A stretch of DNA of 64,000 nt from Chamaecyparis obtusa (GCA_027943335.1 BSBK01003255.1:574001-638000), one strand, 5' to 3'. Shown: positions 11,206-25,081, counted from the first letter of the stretch. The notes: a model not told the origin generated them from the sequence alone. Translations and numbers: made by a program.

Positions 11206-12792
11206 CTTTGTTCCTCAAAGTTAGTGGGTACCACTTTGTATGTTGGGTCAATCTTTTTCATGATTTCTTATTCCATCTGTATTCTCACTTGAACTTCAAA
11301 ATTAGAAGAAGCATTTCTATTTAAGTTCTCAAAATGATCATACTCATGATCTAAGGCTCCCATTCTAAACCCATTCATGATCCCATGAATAAATTTGTGT
11401 GGATCAAAATATCTGAATCTTGTAAAATCCATCTTGTATGGAATTAACTTGGAATATAAAAGGTCAAATCCTCATTTTTTAAAGATCTCAAAATCATGGA
11501 AAAATAATGTTTTTGGGAGGAAGGGTCTCTGCTTTACATTTTTTTTTCTTAAATTAAAATTGTCACACTCTTTCAATTTCCAAATTATTTCTAAGAAACA
11601 AATTATATCTGGCACATATCTAGGAAAAATATGGGGTTTAAATGGTGTACCATAAACTCTGATGATAGTGTACCTTGGGTAGAAGAACCAATCTCTCAAA
11701 TTGTGGTTGACTCCTAGCATGGGCTCTAGCTCAAGAGGCCTTAGAAATCTCCTCACCCTACCTTATAATCTCCAATTGATTGGGTGCCCCAAATTTTGTA
11801 GCACAACTTTGACAAACTATTCCTCAAATATGACATAATTGGAGTTCTCACAGTGTATGTCGCATAAATACATCCATTCTTGAATAAGAAACCTCTAGTT
11901 TTTTTCATTTGCATTTCTCAAATTTAGCTCTGGGCCCCAAGAGAAGGGAGAAACCTTTCTTCCACCATACAGAAAAATGTGGCACAATAGATAATACAAC
12001 CTAAATCAAACAATGAGGTTCGCCTTTTGGATATCAACTAGGGATTCATGAATAGATTTAGAAATAAAAGAAGCAAATTCAAAGAAGGTATTGTTGTATA
12101 TTTTCTAGATTTTGGCAGCCAACATCATAAGATACACAATCATATTGGACTATACATCTATTCTAATCACTTGGCAAAGTGAAAATTATGTGTATACAAA
12201 GTATTCCTTAAAAAAATTCACAATCAAAGGGCTCAACATCAGTTTCCAAAAATACAATTGGCTTCCCATTCTTCTTCCCCCTTCTATGAAATGGAAGCCA
12301 TTTAACCTTGAAACTACCTTTGTCCCTGTCATAATTTCTCTGTAGAGATAGAAAATCAATGGGAACATGGGAATTATGGTTTAGATTAAATGTTTCGTAG
12401 ATGGATTCCCTGTCCAACTTAGCCAACAAAACACCCTTCTGTGTGGAGACAGAACTATTGTACATATTATAGTTTTTTGCCACAACTCTAATAAGGTCTA
12501 CATTGACAAAATAATTTGGGATGAAAAGCCTTCCCAAATCCAATCTCCATGCATTGTTCACTACAATTGGGGTGTTACTATTTTTGTGAAAGTAAAGGAA
12601 AAAACCCCTTCTTCTAAAATGGGCGTTGGAAGGATCCCCATAAAATGTTTCCTTGTCTGTAACTGTATCAAATAGATTTTTTGTACCCTTTACCATTTTG
12701 CCCCTTTTCAAAGAACCTAGCAATTGATAAATAATATATTCATACAAGGGCCTCTTACCATTACTTGAACCTCTTTTTGGAATTATACTCAT

Positions 12793-14239
12793 GCTAAAAA
12801 TTATTAGAAAAGATTTTGAATATCTGAAATTTATGTTCTCAAAAGTTCACAATCAGAGTACTTATTTTATAGAATTATGCCCTAATTTATTACTAAGAAA
12901 ACCCTATCTCAAATAGAGGAAATTTAACTGAATAATAGGATGACAACTAAGAACTTACTTGTGCTTAGAATATTGTAGATACTGATGCTTGTAGTCTGGA
13001 TTGTCTGAAATACAAAATTTTGTCAACAACAACTCTTTAGAGATATTGAAGAATCTAAATTGAAAGCAATTATGCACCACTATAAATACACATGACAAGT
13101 TTTTGACAAAATGATAAAACAAAACCTAAGCCATAGTTTTGAACTTTAGCCCTGGATATTAATGTGTCAAAAAGATCAATGGTGCTATTAATTTAATTAT
13201 TTTGTATAGATTTCTAAATTAAAAATGGGAAACTTGGCATAATTATGAAAAATTACACATTAGAGGTAGGACCCACCAATTAATGAGCAAGCAATACTTA
13301 ATTTGTTAATTTTTATAAGATGGAACGACCATTTTAAAAAACATGGGATAAATACATATTGGAAACTTATAAAATATTAAAACGATTTGAAAATTTATTT
13401 GCTATTTTTTAAGAACACGACCCCTGTTAGGTCTCTAACACCGTTTAAAATGGAAAGCTATGACTTAGTCACAATTTGGTGGTAGGCCAATCTTTTAAAA
13501 AATGTGATAGAGTCAACCATTCATATACTAGCAGATCCATGTGTCATTATTTCACATCATCACATGTTGATTGTGTGACCCACCACTAATTCGCTAGTTA
13601 AGAAATATTAAAATGATTAAACATCTTTACGACAAAAAATATACAATGAATCATGGAACATAGTAGAGCTCTAAGATACTCAAGTTCCAAGTAGATTATA
13701 CAAAAAATCATGGAACACAGTAGAACTGGAGCAACAAAGATTATACAAGGAAACATGGAACACAATAGATCTCACTAATATTGTGATTTCTATGAAAAAC
13801 AATTTATAGAAGACTGCAACATAGTAGAGCTACTCAAGTTTCACTTTCAACATTCCATTAAGTTGATAAATTAAAAATTCAAAAGTATGCATAGGATTCC
13901 ATATATTTAGATAAACTAATTTGGTTTTGGAAATACACCTAATGATTCATTAATTAATTTATTATGGGAAAAAATGTAGATATTAAATACCAAGTAGTAG
14001 TCTGAGAAAATCAACTGTCGACTTGTCAAGTGTCACTACTCACCCAAATCCAATTGCTAATCCATCTAGTCAAACAACATTATAGTTTCTTCTTCATTTT
14101 GGCCTTCAAATTCACCTTATTTGGTTGAGTTCACAGTAGCATGACCACTAGAAATTAATTTAGTTTTCTCTTTAACACTACCATTCTTTCTTGTTATGTT
14201 TCCTAACCCTCTCTTTTCACATATGGAAGTCTAGTGTGT
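12793..14239. other. AT-rich stretch without a recognisable gene
   Basis: I see no coding motif or terminal repeat. A degenerate tandem repeat lies at about 13636-13850: four spaced copies of a segment like CATGGAACACAGTAGAACT at roughly 45-75 base steps, three of them preceded by ATACAA. The rest is unassigned spacer, possibly the end of the unknown element to the left or the flank of the hAT remnant to the right. Confidence 0.5.
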
Positions 14240-16117
14240 GATTTCCAAGTCATAGGGAAATGTTTTGACAATATACCAACTGGTATAAAGCCTCAAACAA
14301 ACTTAGAGGCTCTTGCCAAGTCTATTTCTTTTTTATATTTCAAGAACTCCAATGTACCAAAAACTCTCTCATCCTCAATAGAACCCAATATCATGGTTTG
14401 ACACAAGTCAACAAGTTTGAAGTATTCTGATATTTTTTCTTGCAACATGGGGCTCTAACTTAATCTTTCCCAACACCATTTTATTGACCCCATTTCTTAG
14501 GGACTATCCATAACCTTAACCTGACCATACATTGTTGCTGCAAAATGGGTTGATTGCTCTACAAGCTTTTAGCTCTACTGATTACTCCTACTTCCTTTCC
14601 ATCAACTTTGAATTTTTCCTTTTTACAAAAATGATTCACCAATTGCAGCAGCCTCCTATGAAATTCTTTTGAATCAAGCATTGTCCAAACATTTGGATAT
14701 GCTATAGACATGCCTTGTAATAGTTCATCCTAAGGGAATTCATCATAAATCTCTATTGCAACTTGTTTTACAATCTTATGTAAATTAGTTTCTAGATAAA
14801 TCACAATATCATTTAAGTCATCCATTATTATAGGTACATCTCTCATTCTAGTAGTTTGTGCAGTAGAACACATGGTATGGTAGTACATTGGTATGTTGTT
14901 TCCATGAACAAAGATACATAACTCCCCGCTATCATTAATTTGTAAAAAATTATCAGCATGACTCAAATCTATAATATTCTTCCATGTACTAAAATCTACA
15001 TCATTGAATGCAAAATTTGTTAGATATTGATTATCTATAGATAAAAGATTTTTTCTATGCAACAAAGCATATTCTTGTATATACATAGTTAGATCTTCAG
15101 TGTGTTTAACAAGTGAGATCATGTTGTCTAGTAGGGGGAGAATACTAGCCAAGGTTAATAGTGTCTCAACATCAGTTAACCTATGTAGAAGCTCACAACA
15201 TTAGGCTATTTTGATATCTCTATTTTGACTTTAAGTCTAAGTTTGAGTAGAAGGATCGTGTCTTGTTCTTCTTTGATATATACAATTTTTTCCATTAGTC
15301 CAACTAGGCATATATATTCTGAGAAAACTCATTCCATGGTTTCATGAATGGATGTCTATCTAGTCTCAACATCCTTAAGTATCTTGTTTACATCAGTTAT
15401 TCCCTCTAAAAAATTCTGAAATTATGTAAAATGTCTGTGACTTTGGAAAAAGTATGTGTAGAGATCATGTATTAGTTAATAAAGTCTAACTATCTATTCA
15501 AACTTGTGCATAGTTCTAAATGCTAAGTTAATTATGTGGGACATGCAGTGAATGGAAACCATGAAAGGTGCAATTATCATTTGTAGCTTTGTGCATAGAC
15601 CCTTCCAATGACTGTGCATTGTTGTAGGTCTGTCTACTCCAATAGACACCAAATTTTGGGAAATTGTAAATTCTTCCATACTATATATTTCATTTAATAA
15701 TTTCTTAGTTAGATCATACATACTTTGCATTTTATTGTCCTCCATCTTAGCAACATAGAGTAGATGAGGATGGAGGACATGGTTCTTTATAGTATACACA
15801 TGCATACACATCCATGAAGTATTTTCCACCATTGTAACTTCATCTAAAGACAATACAACAAAATTGGACTCCTTTATTCTTTCCCATAGATCATTTACTT
15901 CCACTTCAGCAAGACAACTAGCCAAATCCCATCTATTATTTATTAACCAATGACTCATGGGAAATATTGGAACACTAAGAAATTTGAATAATGGCACAAG
16001 GTCAGGGTAGTTTATCATGGGATGAAACCTACTAAAAAAAATAAAAAGAGAAGCTAAGTAAATACGTTTATCCATACGTGTTTCATCCATTGTGTAATTC
16101 CCCTCCAACCCTATCAA
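14240..16117 (-). pseudogene. hAT-like (DUF4371-type) transposase remnant
   Basis: The minus-strand piece 15494-16117 (207 residues) shows the hAT order: LSLDEVTMVENTSWMCMHVY (catalytic-core-like start), then SIGVDRPTTMHSHWKGLCTK in the place of the usual G-x-D-G-A-S-x-M block, then SIHCMSHIINLAF where the family has a CxxHxxNL motif. A second piece, 14730-15152, covers the middle, and near 14345-14395 SIEDERVFGTLEFL matches the C-terminal dimerisation motif. The N-terminal zinc finger is not visible. The D-G-A-S block is altered and stops and frameshifts are frequent, so it is inactive. I did not find terminal inverted repeats. Confidence 0.7.
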
Positions 16118-16564
16118 GTCCTAGTTATGCTCACTAGAAATTAGGAAGAGCTATATGTGAGAATGATCCTTCTTGAGATAGATGCATAAACTGAACCTCT
16201 TCCAACTCACCATAACTTCATATTTTAATGTGGGAAATAATAATATTGTATAGGTATGTTCCTATACATCTTCTTGTGTGTCAGTGATAGTTTAGGATCT
16301 TAATGCTAAAAGGATCACCTGATAGACTTAGATTTTTCTATGCGAGATGCTCATTATTAATATTTAAGATTATCTTAGGTTAATTAATTATAATCACTTA
16401 AAGAGGTTAGATGTGCTACTTAATCTAATGATGTTACTTGCTATACTCAAGATTAGACATGATTTCTATATTGAGGATTGTACGATTTGTCTATCTTGAT
16501 TTGGTAATGAGACATTATGAGTACATGCCTGATGGTTAAATGGGTTTTTGAAAGTTAATAGATG
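16118..16564. other. Spacer and left part of an older gypsy-type LTR
   Basis: No gene is seen. The part from about 16340 appears to belong to the old LTR sequence that continues at 21012, because the 4.4-kb LTR between them is bounded by near-identical 5-mers (AGATG and ATATG). Similarity to the inner part of that LTR is weak. Confidence 0.4.
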
Positions 16565-17714
16565 TGTAATACCCCTTTAACCCTAATATAAGTTTTGTGT
16601 TTTTGAAAGAATTAAGATCTTTCAATATTTTCTTACAGCTTAAGTTGTACATGATACTTGTTTGATCTATTCCTATAGTTGTTTATAATAATTTCATAAG
16701 CTAGTACTCAATGATTCTAATATTAGACATACTATCTAAAGGTATAATTTTTGTATGTATTTATCTCCGTGTATGTATTGAGTACCTTCAAGACCTTTAT
16801 GAATATAGTTAGGATGTTATATGACATGTACTTGATAGATATATATAAGTGGTTATTTATATTTTCTTCTATTAAGGTTACTTTGGATGAATCTTGTATC
16901 TCACTTGATGATTTGATTATGTTGATTTATTATTAGTATTGATAAGAGACTAACACAATGCTTGAGATTCTAACCTTCGTTATGATGATACTACATGCTT
17001 TGAGTATATATATACATGATGTGTTTTCATGATTCAGGATGAAGTTGTAGTTACTCAGATAGTTGAGGTCCACACAATGTATCAATCCTGGTCATCTGTC
17101 TGCAATGTTTTCTTTTATATGTATATTCGTGCATATGTATTTCTTCTTTGTGATGTAGGCTTGCAGGTACCGGGCATCGACTTCACCTGGCTTCATAGGT
17201 CTGAGCATGCCCTCAAATCCTCGACGGTTTTTGTTATGGAGATAGTACTAAGGCCCCTACATGAGTCTTCCTTTGTCATTATTCCAATTTGGGAATATTA
17301 GGGTTCCTTCTTTGTCAGTCAACCTTTGGGTCAAAAACCCAAATCCAACGCACCCGGTTGGGCATGGTTGTAGTTAGTGCCTTGTGGCCACTTGAATTCA
17401 TTTGGTTGTATGATTTTTTTACTCATTTTATTTATTTATCCTTCTTGGTATGATTCTTAGTTAATCTTTCTATGTTGTGTTTCAGGAGTTTGGCTTGACT
17501 TTCCTTGTTGACTTTGGTTGACCTTGTTTGATCTTATGGTTTTCTCGATATGTTTCATAGATGATTTGTATGGCCTCTTTGGATGATTAGATTTATTTTG
17601 AGGCATGTGATTTTATTCTACCTTAGTGTTATATCCTATAGTAATTATAAATAGGTAATAATATTGTGATCTATTACTTCATAATCTTATAGATTATAGT
17701 GTTTGGTATTTGGC

Positions 17715-17754
<40 letters not shown>

Positions 17755-20700
17755 GTGCACACATATATGTATTTATATATATATATAATTTATATGTGAT
17801 TATATGTTAATTATTGTAGATATTGTTGATGGTGTATATTTTGGGATTAATCTAAAGTATAATATTATTAATAATTAAATATTAAATAATGCGAGGTATA
17901 TTATTCTCAATTGTTAATTATTAATAATGTGGATAGGTTATATATATAGATATTGATGTAATTAATGATGGAATATGCATATATGTTAGGATAATATTAC
18001 ATATGTGTATGAATGAATACAAATAATCTTTTATTGTATATGTGAGTAATATAGTTTTATGATATTAATTTATTTTATAATACCCTTTAGTTAAGAGTTA
18101 GTTGGGAGTTGTTTACTTTTCCTCTCAACCTTTGGAAATTTATTTATATGCACTAATTTCTCATTTGAAGAGAGGGGGTTTTGGGGCTGAAGCATTGAGG
18201 AGAGGATGGCCTTAATTTTCATCGTGATTTTGGAGACAAAACTTGGAGATGTGAGGGAGAGTTTGTAAGCATATGTCTTTAAGAATTTTTGGTTATCTTT
18301 GCTTTTGGGAGAGAGACATTTTTGTGAGAGTTTCAGTAGTTGAAAGAGGGATTCTTTGTTGTGGAATTATTTCTTTCTTTCATGGAGATTTCTGAAAGTG
18401 GATAGGGTTTGAAGGATGCATCTCAAGTTTGGATTTGTCTTCTCTTTTGTTTCCTTCCTTCTTCGATTCAACCTTCGTAGGACATGAGGTATGGATTGAA
18501 TATTTTAGTTACTTTATGTCTCTGATAGATTATGGATCTATTTATATATTATAATTATTTATTATATCTGTACTTTTCATTTCTATGGTTATTTTAAAGT
18601 TTTGAGTTTTTGTATGTAAGAATTGGCATGTGTTTTCCTAGGGTTTTTAGCAACCCATTTTTGGAGATATATTATTATAATAATTTAAATTTTATCTAGG
18701 GTTTTACTAAATTGATTTTATGGAAGTAAAATTCACAGATCTAAAATGGGTATCTCTCTGATTTTATTTTTAGGGTCGAATTAATGCCTTATTTTTAACA
18801 TTTTGGCAGACTATGCCTGTCCATTCTTGATTCTGAATTTTCTGTCAAATGTATTCGTATGCTACAGGATGATATGATCATATAAAAGTATGAATTTGAT
18901 ATGAGACATTCTCCTAAGTCTTATATTTTATTTTCAATTTATTTTGTGAATTTTAATTATGTTTTGTGAAAATTACAACCGTTTTAGTGAAGGCAGGTCT
19001 GAACCCTAACCAGAATTTTTTGTTTTAAACTAGAAGTCATAACTTTCTTTCCCACCATTGGATCTTCCTAAAAATAAAATTGAGAGTCCATAATTATGTT
19101 ATCTAAATCTCCATCTAATTGATTGCATTTATTATTTGTTTTGTGGAAGATATGGATGACTGTTCTATGATGACTATTCTTTGCATTTAATCCTTGCTTG
19201 AAATACTTTAGTTTAAGAACATCATTAAGTTTTAAGGTTTCGTATGGTCACCAGAGGCTATTAGAATTTTTTTTTGGTTAATTTGATCTATTTATACTTT
19301 TAATATGTTTATAATATCACTTGGATGTCTTCTTATATGTTTGGAACATTCTGAATGCCATATTGGGTTTAGGGTTGTCAAGTGGACTAGGGACAACATA
19401 TGTTTTCCTAAACTCAATCAAATGTTGTTATGGAATTGATATGAATTCTTGATGATGGATCTATTATGTTCTTATGATTTTTATATGTATGTTAGGGAAC
19501 CTAAGTACACTAGGTGAGTGGCTGGTACTAGGATAACCTACTATGAGTTATTTAATCAAGTGATAACCTAAATAAATGAATTGGGAATGGGAGATTATTG
19601 GAATGGGAAATTACACACTAATCAAGATTAATTGTGCCTTGCCCATGACTTTAGTGCTAGTAAAGACTAAGGATGGGAGTGGGAGAAGGTACCTATGTGT
19701 AGGTACAACTAAATGACCTTGTCTATACAAGAGGCATTCAGTTCCGCATGTGCCTACTTGGGGGCCGGGTCCAAGAGTGGCTAGTACCAGGACAACCCAA
19801 GGGGTGAGGGCTATGCGATGACACTCACCTAGCTTGTAGCTTAGAGTCTCTACCAAATTTGATCATGCCTCTGGTAGTCCTTGTGGTCTTCTTGTCTTTT
19901 CTTTTGTGTTGTGACTTTGGGGAAATTTTATCACCACCTTAGGAATTTCCTAGTTGTTACCTCTTGTATGGGCCTTTGGTTCTATCTCCTAGCTCGAGGG
20001 AGTGGGACTATTGGTTCCACGTGGTTGGGTGGTTAATATTTATATCGAGGTATTGATCGTGATTCTTTGGATGATCCTAGCACATATTCCTTTCCAGATC
20101 TGTAGTTGAAGATTTCTTATTGGATATTTTAATATGTTGAGATGTACTTAGGTATTTGTATTCATGTAATTTTTAATCTCCTAAAAGGAGTCTTGTAGTA
20201 TTGATGCAATCTCAATTCAAAGCAATGCATAAGGGAATGGGTAGTTCTAGGTAAAAGAAAAGGAAAAGAATGTGGAATATTGGACATGTTACTAGCATTA
20301 AAAGAAAGTGTTTATGTTATTTATCCTATCCTCTTATGTTGTCCATGTGTAAAGGAAATAATCTTAAATATAGTTATATATAATGATGTATCACAACAAT
20401 AATGTATTCTCTCTTGATGAAAGAATTCAAGGAAATTATTGAGAAATGATAGATTAGTGATTGGAATTATTAACAATGAATGGTTATGAAACAATGCAAT
20501 AAAATAGTAATTTGATTTTTATGTTAATACTTGGTTCATGTTAATGAAGTACCTAGGATGATGCCTACCTTAATGAATATTAATCTCTTACCTAAATTAT
20601 TAGAGAAAAGTAATATAAAGGATAGTATATGTAGATGAAATCAATAAGAATTTATGGAAAAGGAATAATGATGTTGGATGGTTAACTTATGTTTAATAAA

Positions 20701-21011
20701 AGAAATAAGTTAGGGACATTTAACTTGATGCATCAAAATGAACGTAGATCTTTTAAGCTCATGATTCCATGAATATCTTATGCATGTAAATGGTTTATAT
20801 GATGTTTTTTTAGTAGTGATGTTAGGGAACCCTTGAGGACTTAAGTTGTATAAATATTACATTCAAGTAGTAGAAAAATATTTCTTCTTTTAGAAATATG
20901 AAGTGTAATGATGAATATTATTCTAGTTAAAATTAAAAAAAAGAAATTTACTACTTGCATTTTATAGAGGTTTATGTCTTGTCCTCTTGGGTTTCCTGGC
21001 AGGGTGTTACA
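16565..21011 (+). mobile_element. 4.4-kb solo LTR, Ty3/gypsy-like
   Basis: It starts TGTAATACCCCTTTAACCC and ends CTGGCAGGGTGTTACA, so the ends form an inverted repeat (TGTAATACCC against TGTAACACCC). Flanks AGATG (16560-16564) and ATATG (21012-21016) are a plausible decayed 5-bp target duplication. Segment 17165-17225 (GGTACCGGGCATCGACTTCA) matches 31085-31145 in the older surrounding LTR. No coding sequence is convincing; the 81-codon minus ORF at 19611-19856 looks accidental. A short direct repeat (GGCTGGTACTAGGATAACC type) is at about 19520 and 19778. The family is inferred from the LTR ends only. Confidence 0.6.
17719..17752. repeat. (AT)n microsatellite
   Basis: Seventeen AT units within the 4.4-kb LTR, followed by a second shorter TA-rich run near 17775-17788. 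Confidence 0.95.
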
Positions 21012-21258
21012 ATATGATTTACATTCACATGATTATGTTATGATACATTCTTGTTATACAATATGGAAAAGAGATTATCCTGGTACTAACCACACTAATC
21101 CAATTATGCTTTGTTGATGTCACTATTTGATGTGAGTGTAGGATGAGGGGAGGTAGTTGTAGTTAATCCTACATGAGGTCCACATGATGTTTCACTCTCC
21201 CTCCTTGTTTGCCATTATTTTTACACACACACACACACCCATATCTATGTGTGTGTGT
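21012..21258 (+). repeat. Fragment of older gypsy-type LTR
   Basis: The segment GTAGGATGAGGGGAGGTAGTTG ... GAGGTCCACATGATG (about 21139-21192) resembles 17035-17085 in the 4.4-kb LTR. It ends in an (AC)n/(GT)n microsatellite into which the copia element inserted; the sequence resumes at 31040. Confidence 0.5.
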
Positions 21259-22565
21259 TGTTAGGAATAGTCCCAAGAGAGAACTGAGAGGGGGAGGGGG
21301 GTGAATCAGTTATCTACAAGATTCAATTCTTTATCCAATTAAGTATACTTAAACATAAAGCATAAAAACAATGAAAGAAAACATGAACACAACACCAATA
21401 TTTTGGTTATGGGGAAACCCAAATAGGTAAAAACCCTGGTGGGACTTGATACCCACTAATATTCGGTACTAGTGTATAATGATCCTTGTTAGAAGATCCT
21501 TTACCCTGTTAGGAGTACCTTTACAATATATTAAGTATAGTAGACCTAGTCAAGGGTCGAACCCTATTAGGAGTCTTTTACAATTTTCCTTGTTAGGGGA
21601 GAGGACACACTCTCCAAGAGCTCACTACTCAAATGGGCGAAGGCTACAACCTTTTGAATAATAGATACACACTATATCTGGATCTTGGTGAGCTGCACTT
21701 TGACCTGCTATTTGGATTAGTTCAGATGAATAGCACAAGTACTTTACTTGGTCACATAGACCTTCTTCTGATGGCTCAACACTTCACACACTCTACTCTG
21801 CTCTGCTTAATCAACTATGAACCACACTCAAGCAATAAAAAATGAGTGCCTATAAATATCTTTTGTCCAAATGATATAATCAGGTCAGCCTATTAGAACC
21901 ACCTTGAAATCATATTAGAGAAATCATAAAAAACTCCAATACACATTCTTTCAGCTCTACTATGCACGCAACACAATCTAGGACCTATCTAATAAAATAA
22001 TTGTAGATGCATGCTACACACTGTCGGCTCTACCAAAACAACTGGAACTTTCTCTATAAGCTGAATTAACTTATGCACTCTTAACCAAACATCAATAACA
22101 CTTCTCCAAGCTTAAATCCAAGGGTGCATACCCTCAAGATAGGTGCAACTCAAGAACCAATAAAATCTATGTTGGCTCTCCTGAACAAACACAAGAAACT
22201 ATTGTTGGCAAATAACGACTACATAACTTCACTTCTACTCATCAAAAGACTATGCGTCCATAACTAAAAAATCAATAACATGTCTTCAACACATATCCAA
22301 GTGCACAAGGCTCCATGATAACTATACGAACAACCATACATAGAATACTATTTGTTACTCTGTCAAAAACACTACTGACACCAACTACTATATAACTATC
22401 TGTACTAGCAGTTAACCTTTGCACCCATGATATCATGCTGATATCATGTCCATGCTACATATGCTGAAAGCTTACTGCATAAGACTTCCATGCATGCTAC
22501 TCTCCATATGTTGTCATAAATGACAAACATACAGTCAGTACTAGCATGCTGGCAAATCTCCAACA
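21259..22565 (-). repeat. 3' LTR of Ty1/copia element
   Basis: It begins TGTTAGGAATAGTCCC and ends ATCTCCAACA on the plus strand and aligns over its whole length with 29738-31039. On the element's strand it runs right to left and is preceded by a purine-rich tract. Flanking TGTGT (21254-21258) matches TGTGT at 31040-31044. A TATA-like TATTTATAG lies on the minus strand near 21845-21855. Confidence 0.95.
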
Positions 22566-22581
22566 ATCTCCCCCTTTGTCA
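22566..22581 (-). other. Polypurine tract of copia element
   Basis: The minus strand reads TGACAAAGGGGGAGAT directly before the LTR start TGTTGGAG. This is the standard plus-strand priming site form of plant copia elements. Confidence 0.9.
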
Positions 22582-22929
22582 TTGATGGAAAAATCTGGAA
22601 TGAAAAACCACCATCAACCCAAATGAACATTTCTTTTATAACATTCTCTATTTCTTCTTCAAAACTCCTCCAAAGATGTATCCTCCCTCTATTGTAATAA
22701 TTTCTAATATTCTCCATTTCCTCAACTGTATTATTGTCATAACTGAATGTTGCTCCCCCTTAGCATATTATTCCTCCTTTTACTTATATTTCTCATGACT
22801 CTATATATACTCCCCCTTTGATTTCAATGGAAAAGGGCACCATTCATTTTAAGCACCAATACTACTCCTGAGGTAGAGTAGTCAACCTTCCATTAGTCCC
22901 AGAGGACTGATGCCTTTCCTTCTTTCTTC

Positions 22930-23791
22930 TAAGTAGAATCAAGGAAGAGAATTACTCCCAACTTCTCCCTGAGATACTCAAAAGTATCCTTAGGCAAGGG
23001 CTTTGTGAATATATCTGCCAACTCACATAGTCCAACTTGACTTCTTTCTCTACCACTTTCTCTCTTAGGAAGTGATACTTGATCTCTATGTGCTTTGTAT
23101 TTGCATGCATCATAAGGTTCTTTGACATATTGATAGTGCTAGTGTTATTATAGTGAATAACAATAGGATAATCAATCTGAATTCCAAAATCCTTTATCAT
23201 CTACTTGATCCAAACAATTGTAGAACAATTCAAGGCTACTGCAACATACTCTGCTTCTACTATTGACTAAGAAATACAATTTTGTTTCTCTCTTATCCAA
23301 GTGACAAGTCTATCACCAAGAAACACTACTCCACCTGATGTACTCTTTCTGTCATCAACACATCCTGCCCAATCTACATCAGTGTACACATGAAGCTCAA
23401 CATTTTCTGAATTAGGATACCATAGACCATAATCTATAGTGCCCTGCAAGTATCTGAATATTTTCTTAACTTCCATGAGGTGACTTTGTATAGGCTCTAC
23501 TGCAAATCTTCCAACTATGCCAACTACATTGGAAATATCTAGTGTAGCCTGAGTAAGATATATGATTTTACCAATCATAGACTTATACAATGTTATATCT
23601 ACTACTGGTGAGTCATCTTCTTTTTTAAGCTTGCATCTAGTGATCATAGGAGTTCCTAGTGGCTTGCAATCATCCATCTTGAATTTCTTTAGTATCTCTT
23701 TCACATACTTTGATTGATTAATGAAAATTCCTTTTTCTATCTGCTGCACATTTAGTCCCAAAAAGTACTTGATAGGACCAATCATACTCAT
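22930..23791 (-). pseudogene. Copia RT C-terminus and RNase H
   Basis: The frame reads IKYFLGLNVQQIEKGIFINQ, SKYVKEILKKFKMDDCKPLG, then the RNase H start VYTDVDWAGCVDDRKSTSG with its conserved D and the later EAEYVA block (just after an in-frame TAG at about 23264-23266). The end, MHANTKHIEIKYHFLRE, is the usual C-terminal block. Near 23025 a short deletion shifts the frame, so DIFTKPLPKDTFEYLREKLG is found in another frame. Two further stops lie between 23200 and 23266. Confidence 0.93.
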
Positions 23792-23803
23792 CTCAAACTC
23801 ATT

Positions 23804-24172
23804 CTACATTTCTTTGGAAAATTTAGCATTGAGCTTGTCATTACCTCCAAAGATAATGTCATCAAAAAATATAGCTACAAGTAGTAAACCTTTAGATGTC
23901 TCTCTAATGAATAGATTACAATCTGCTACTCCTTTCTTGAATCTGATCTTTGTTAAGTATCCATCTAGTCTCTCATACCATGCTCTAGGGGCTTGCTTAA
24001 GTCCATAGAGGGCCTTCTTCAATCTGCATACCATATTAGGTCTGTTTGATAAGGTGAATCTTTCTGGCTGCTCAATGTATACTTCTTTCAAATCCCCATT
24101 CAGGAATGTTGACTTGACATCCATATGATAAACTTTGAAGTTTTTGACTGTAGCATAGGCTAGAAACAACAT
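23804..24172 (-). pseudogene. Copia reverse transcriptase core
   Basis: Recognised by VYHMDVKSTFLNGDLKEVYI (first catalytic Asp), ALYGLKQAPRAWYERLDGYL and the active-site region AIFFDDIIFGG. The catalytic pair DD is kept, but the usual Y-V before it is F-F. An in-frame TAG separates this piece from 23791, and a TAA at 24173-24178 separates it from the upstream part; both are in the same frame. Confidence 0.93.
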
Positions 24173-24178
24173 AATAGC

Positions 24179-25081
24179 TTATAATCTACTCACAGGTGCA
24201 AATGTGTTTGAATAATCAATGCCTTCTCTTTGCGCATATCCCTTACATACTAATATTGCTTTATTTCTTACTACTGTACCATCTTCATTCATCTTATTTC
24301 TGAATATACACTTTGTTCCAATCACATTCTTATCACTAGGTCTTGGGACCAATTCCCAAGTGTCATTCTTAATAATCTCATCAAGTTCTTCTTTCATAGC
24401 ATCATGCCAATCTAATTCATTACAAGCATCTTCAACACTTAAAGGTTCAATCTGAGATAGTAAACATACCGCTTCACTGCTAGTTGAGTTCTTTGCTTGT
24501 GATCTTGTTAAGACTTTGCCGCTCTGATCTCCAATGATGTCTACCTTGGAATGATTTCTTGATGTAAACTTTGGAACTTTAGGTGATGCTAACTCATTAG
24601 CCTTAGGATTATTTTCTTCACTTTTCTTAGGGTCATTGAATAACACAGCAATACTATCAAATATTTCCTCAATAATTGTCTCACTAGTGGAGGGTCTAGG
24701 TTCTTCTTCAATCATGGGTGAGTAATCATGATATCTTTCTTGAATCATAAAATTTTCATCAATATTTACATGAGCACTTTCAATGATCTTTTTCAATCTA
24801 AAATTGAAACATCTATAAGCTTTACTTTTCGTAGAGTAACCAAGAAAAATACATTCATCACTTCTTGCATCAAACTTGCCTACTGCTTCATCCCTGATGT
24901 AGCACTTGCTTCCAAAGATTCTGAAGTATTTTACTATGGGAACATTACCAAACCATATCTCATAAGGTGTTTTTTCAGTGCCTGGCCTCAATTGAATTCT
25001 ATTGATGGTATACATTGCTGTATCGACTACATCTCTCCAATAGGTGTGTGCCACTTTTCCTTCTATCATAGTGGTGTGCAC
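24179..25081 (-). pseudogene. Copia integrase C-terminus and RT N-terminus
   Basis: The first third carries the integrase end: YWRDVVDTAMYTINRIQLRP, TPYEIWFGNVP, FRIFGSKCYIRDEAVGKFD and CIFLGYSTKSKAYRCFN. After a low-complexity linker the RT begins with WHDAMKEELDEIIKNDTWEL, then ILVCKGYAQREGIDYSNTFA. It stays open for 300 codons. The missing start of the piece lies beyond a frameshift at 25082-25283, where LNRGGEFTSD of the integrase core can be read. Confidence 0.93.

Noticed and set aside
12208..12792. A stand-alone host gene of 194 codons
   Set aside because: The frame ends in a likely frameshift and similar-looking collinear pieces continue for 4 kb on the same strand, so it is better treated as part of a longer broken frame.
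19611..19856. 81-codon minus ORF in the 4.4-kb LTR
   Set aside because: No domain and no supporting neighbours; LTRs of this type are non-coding.
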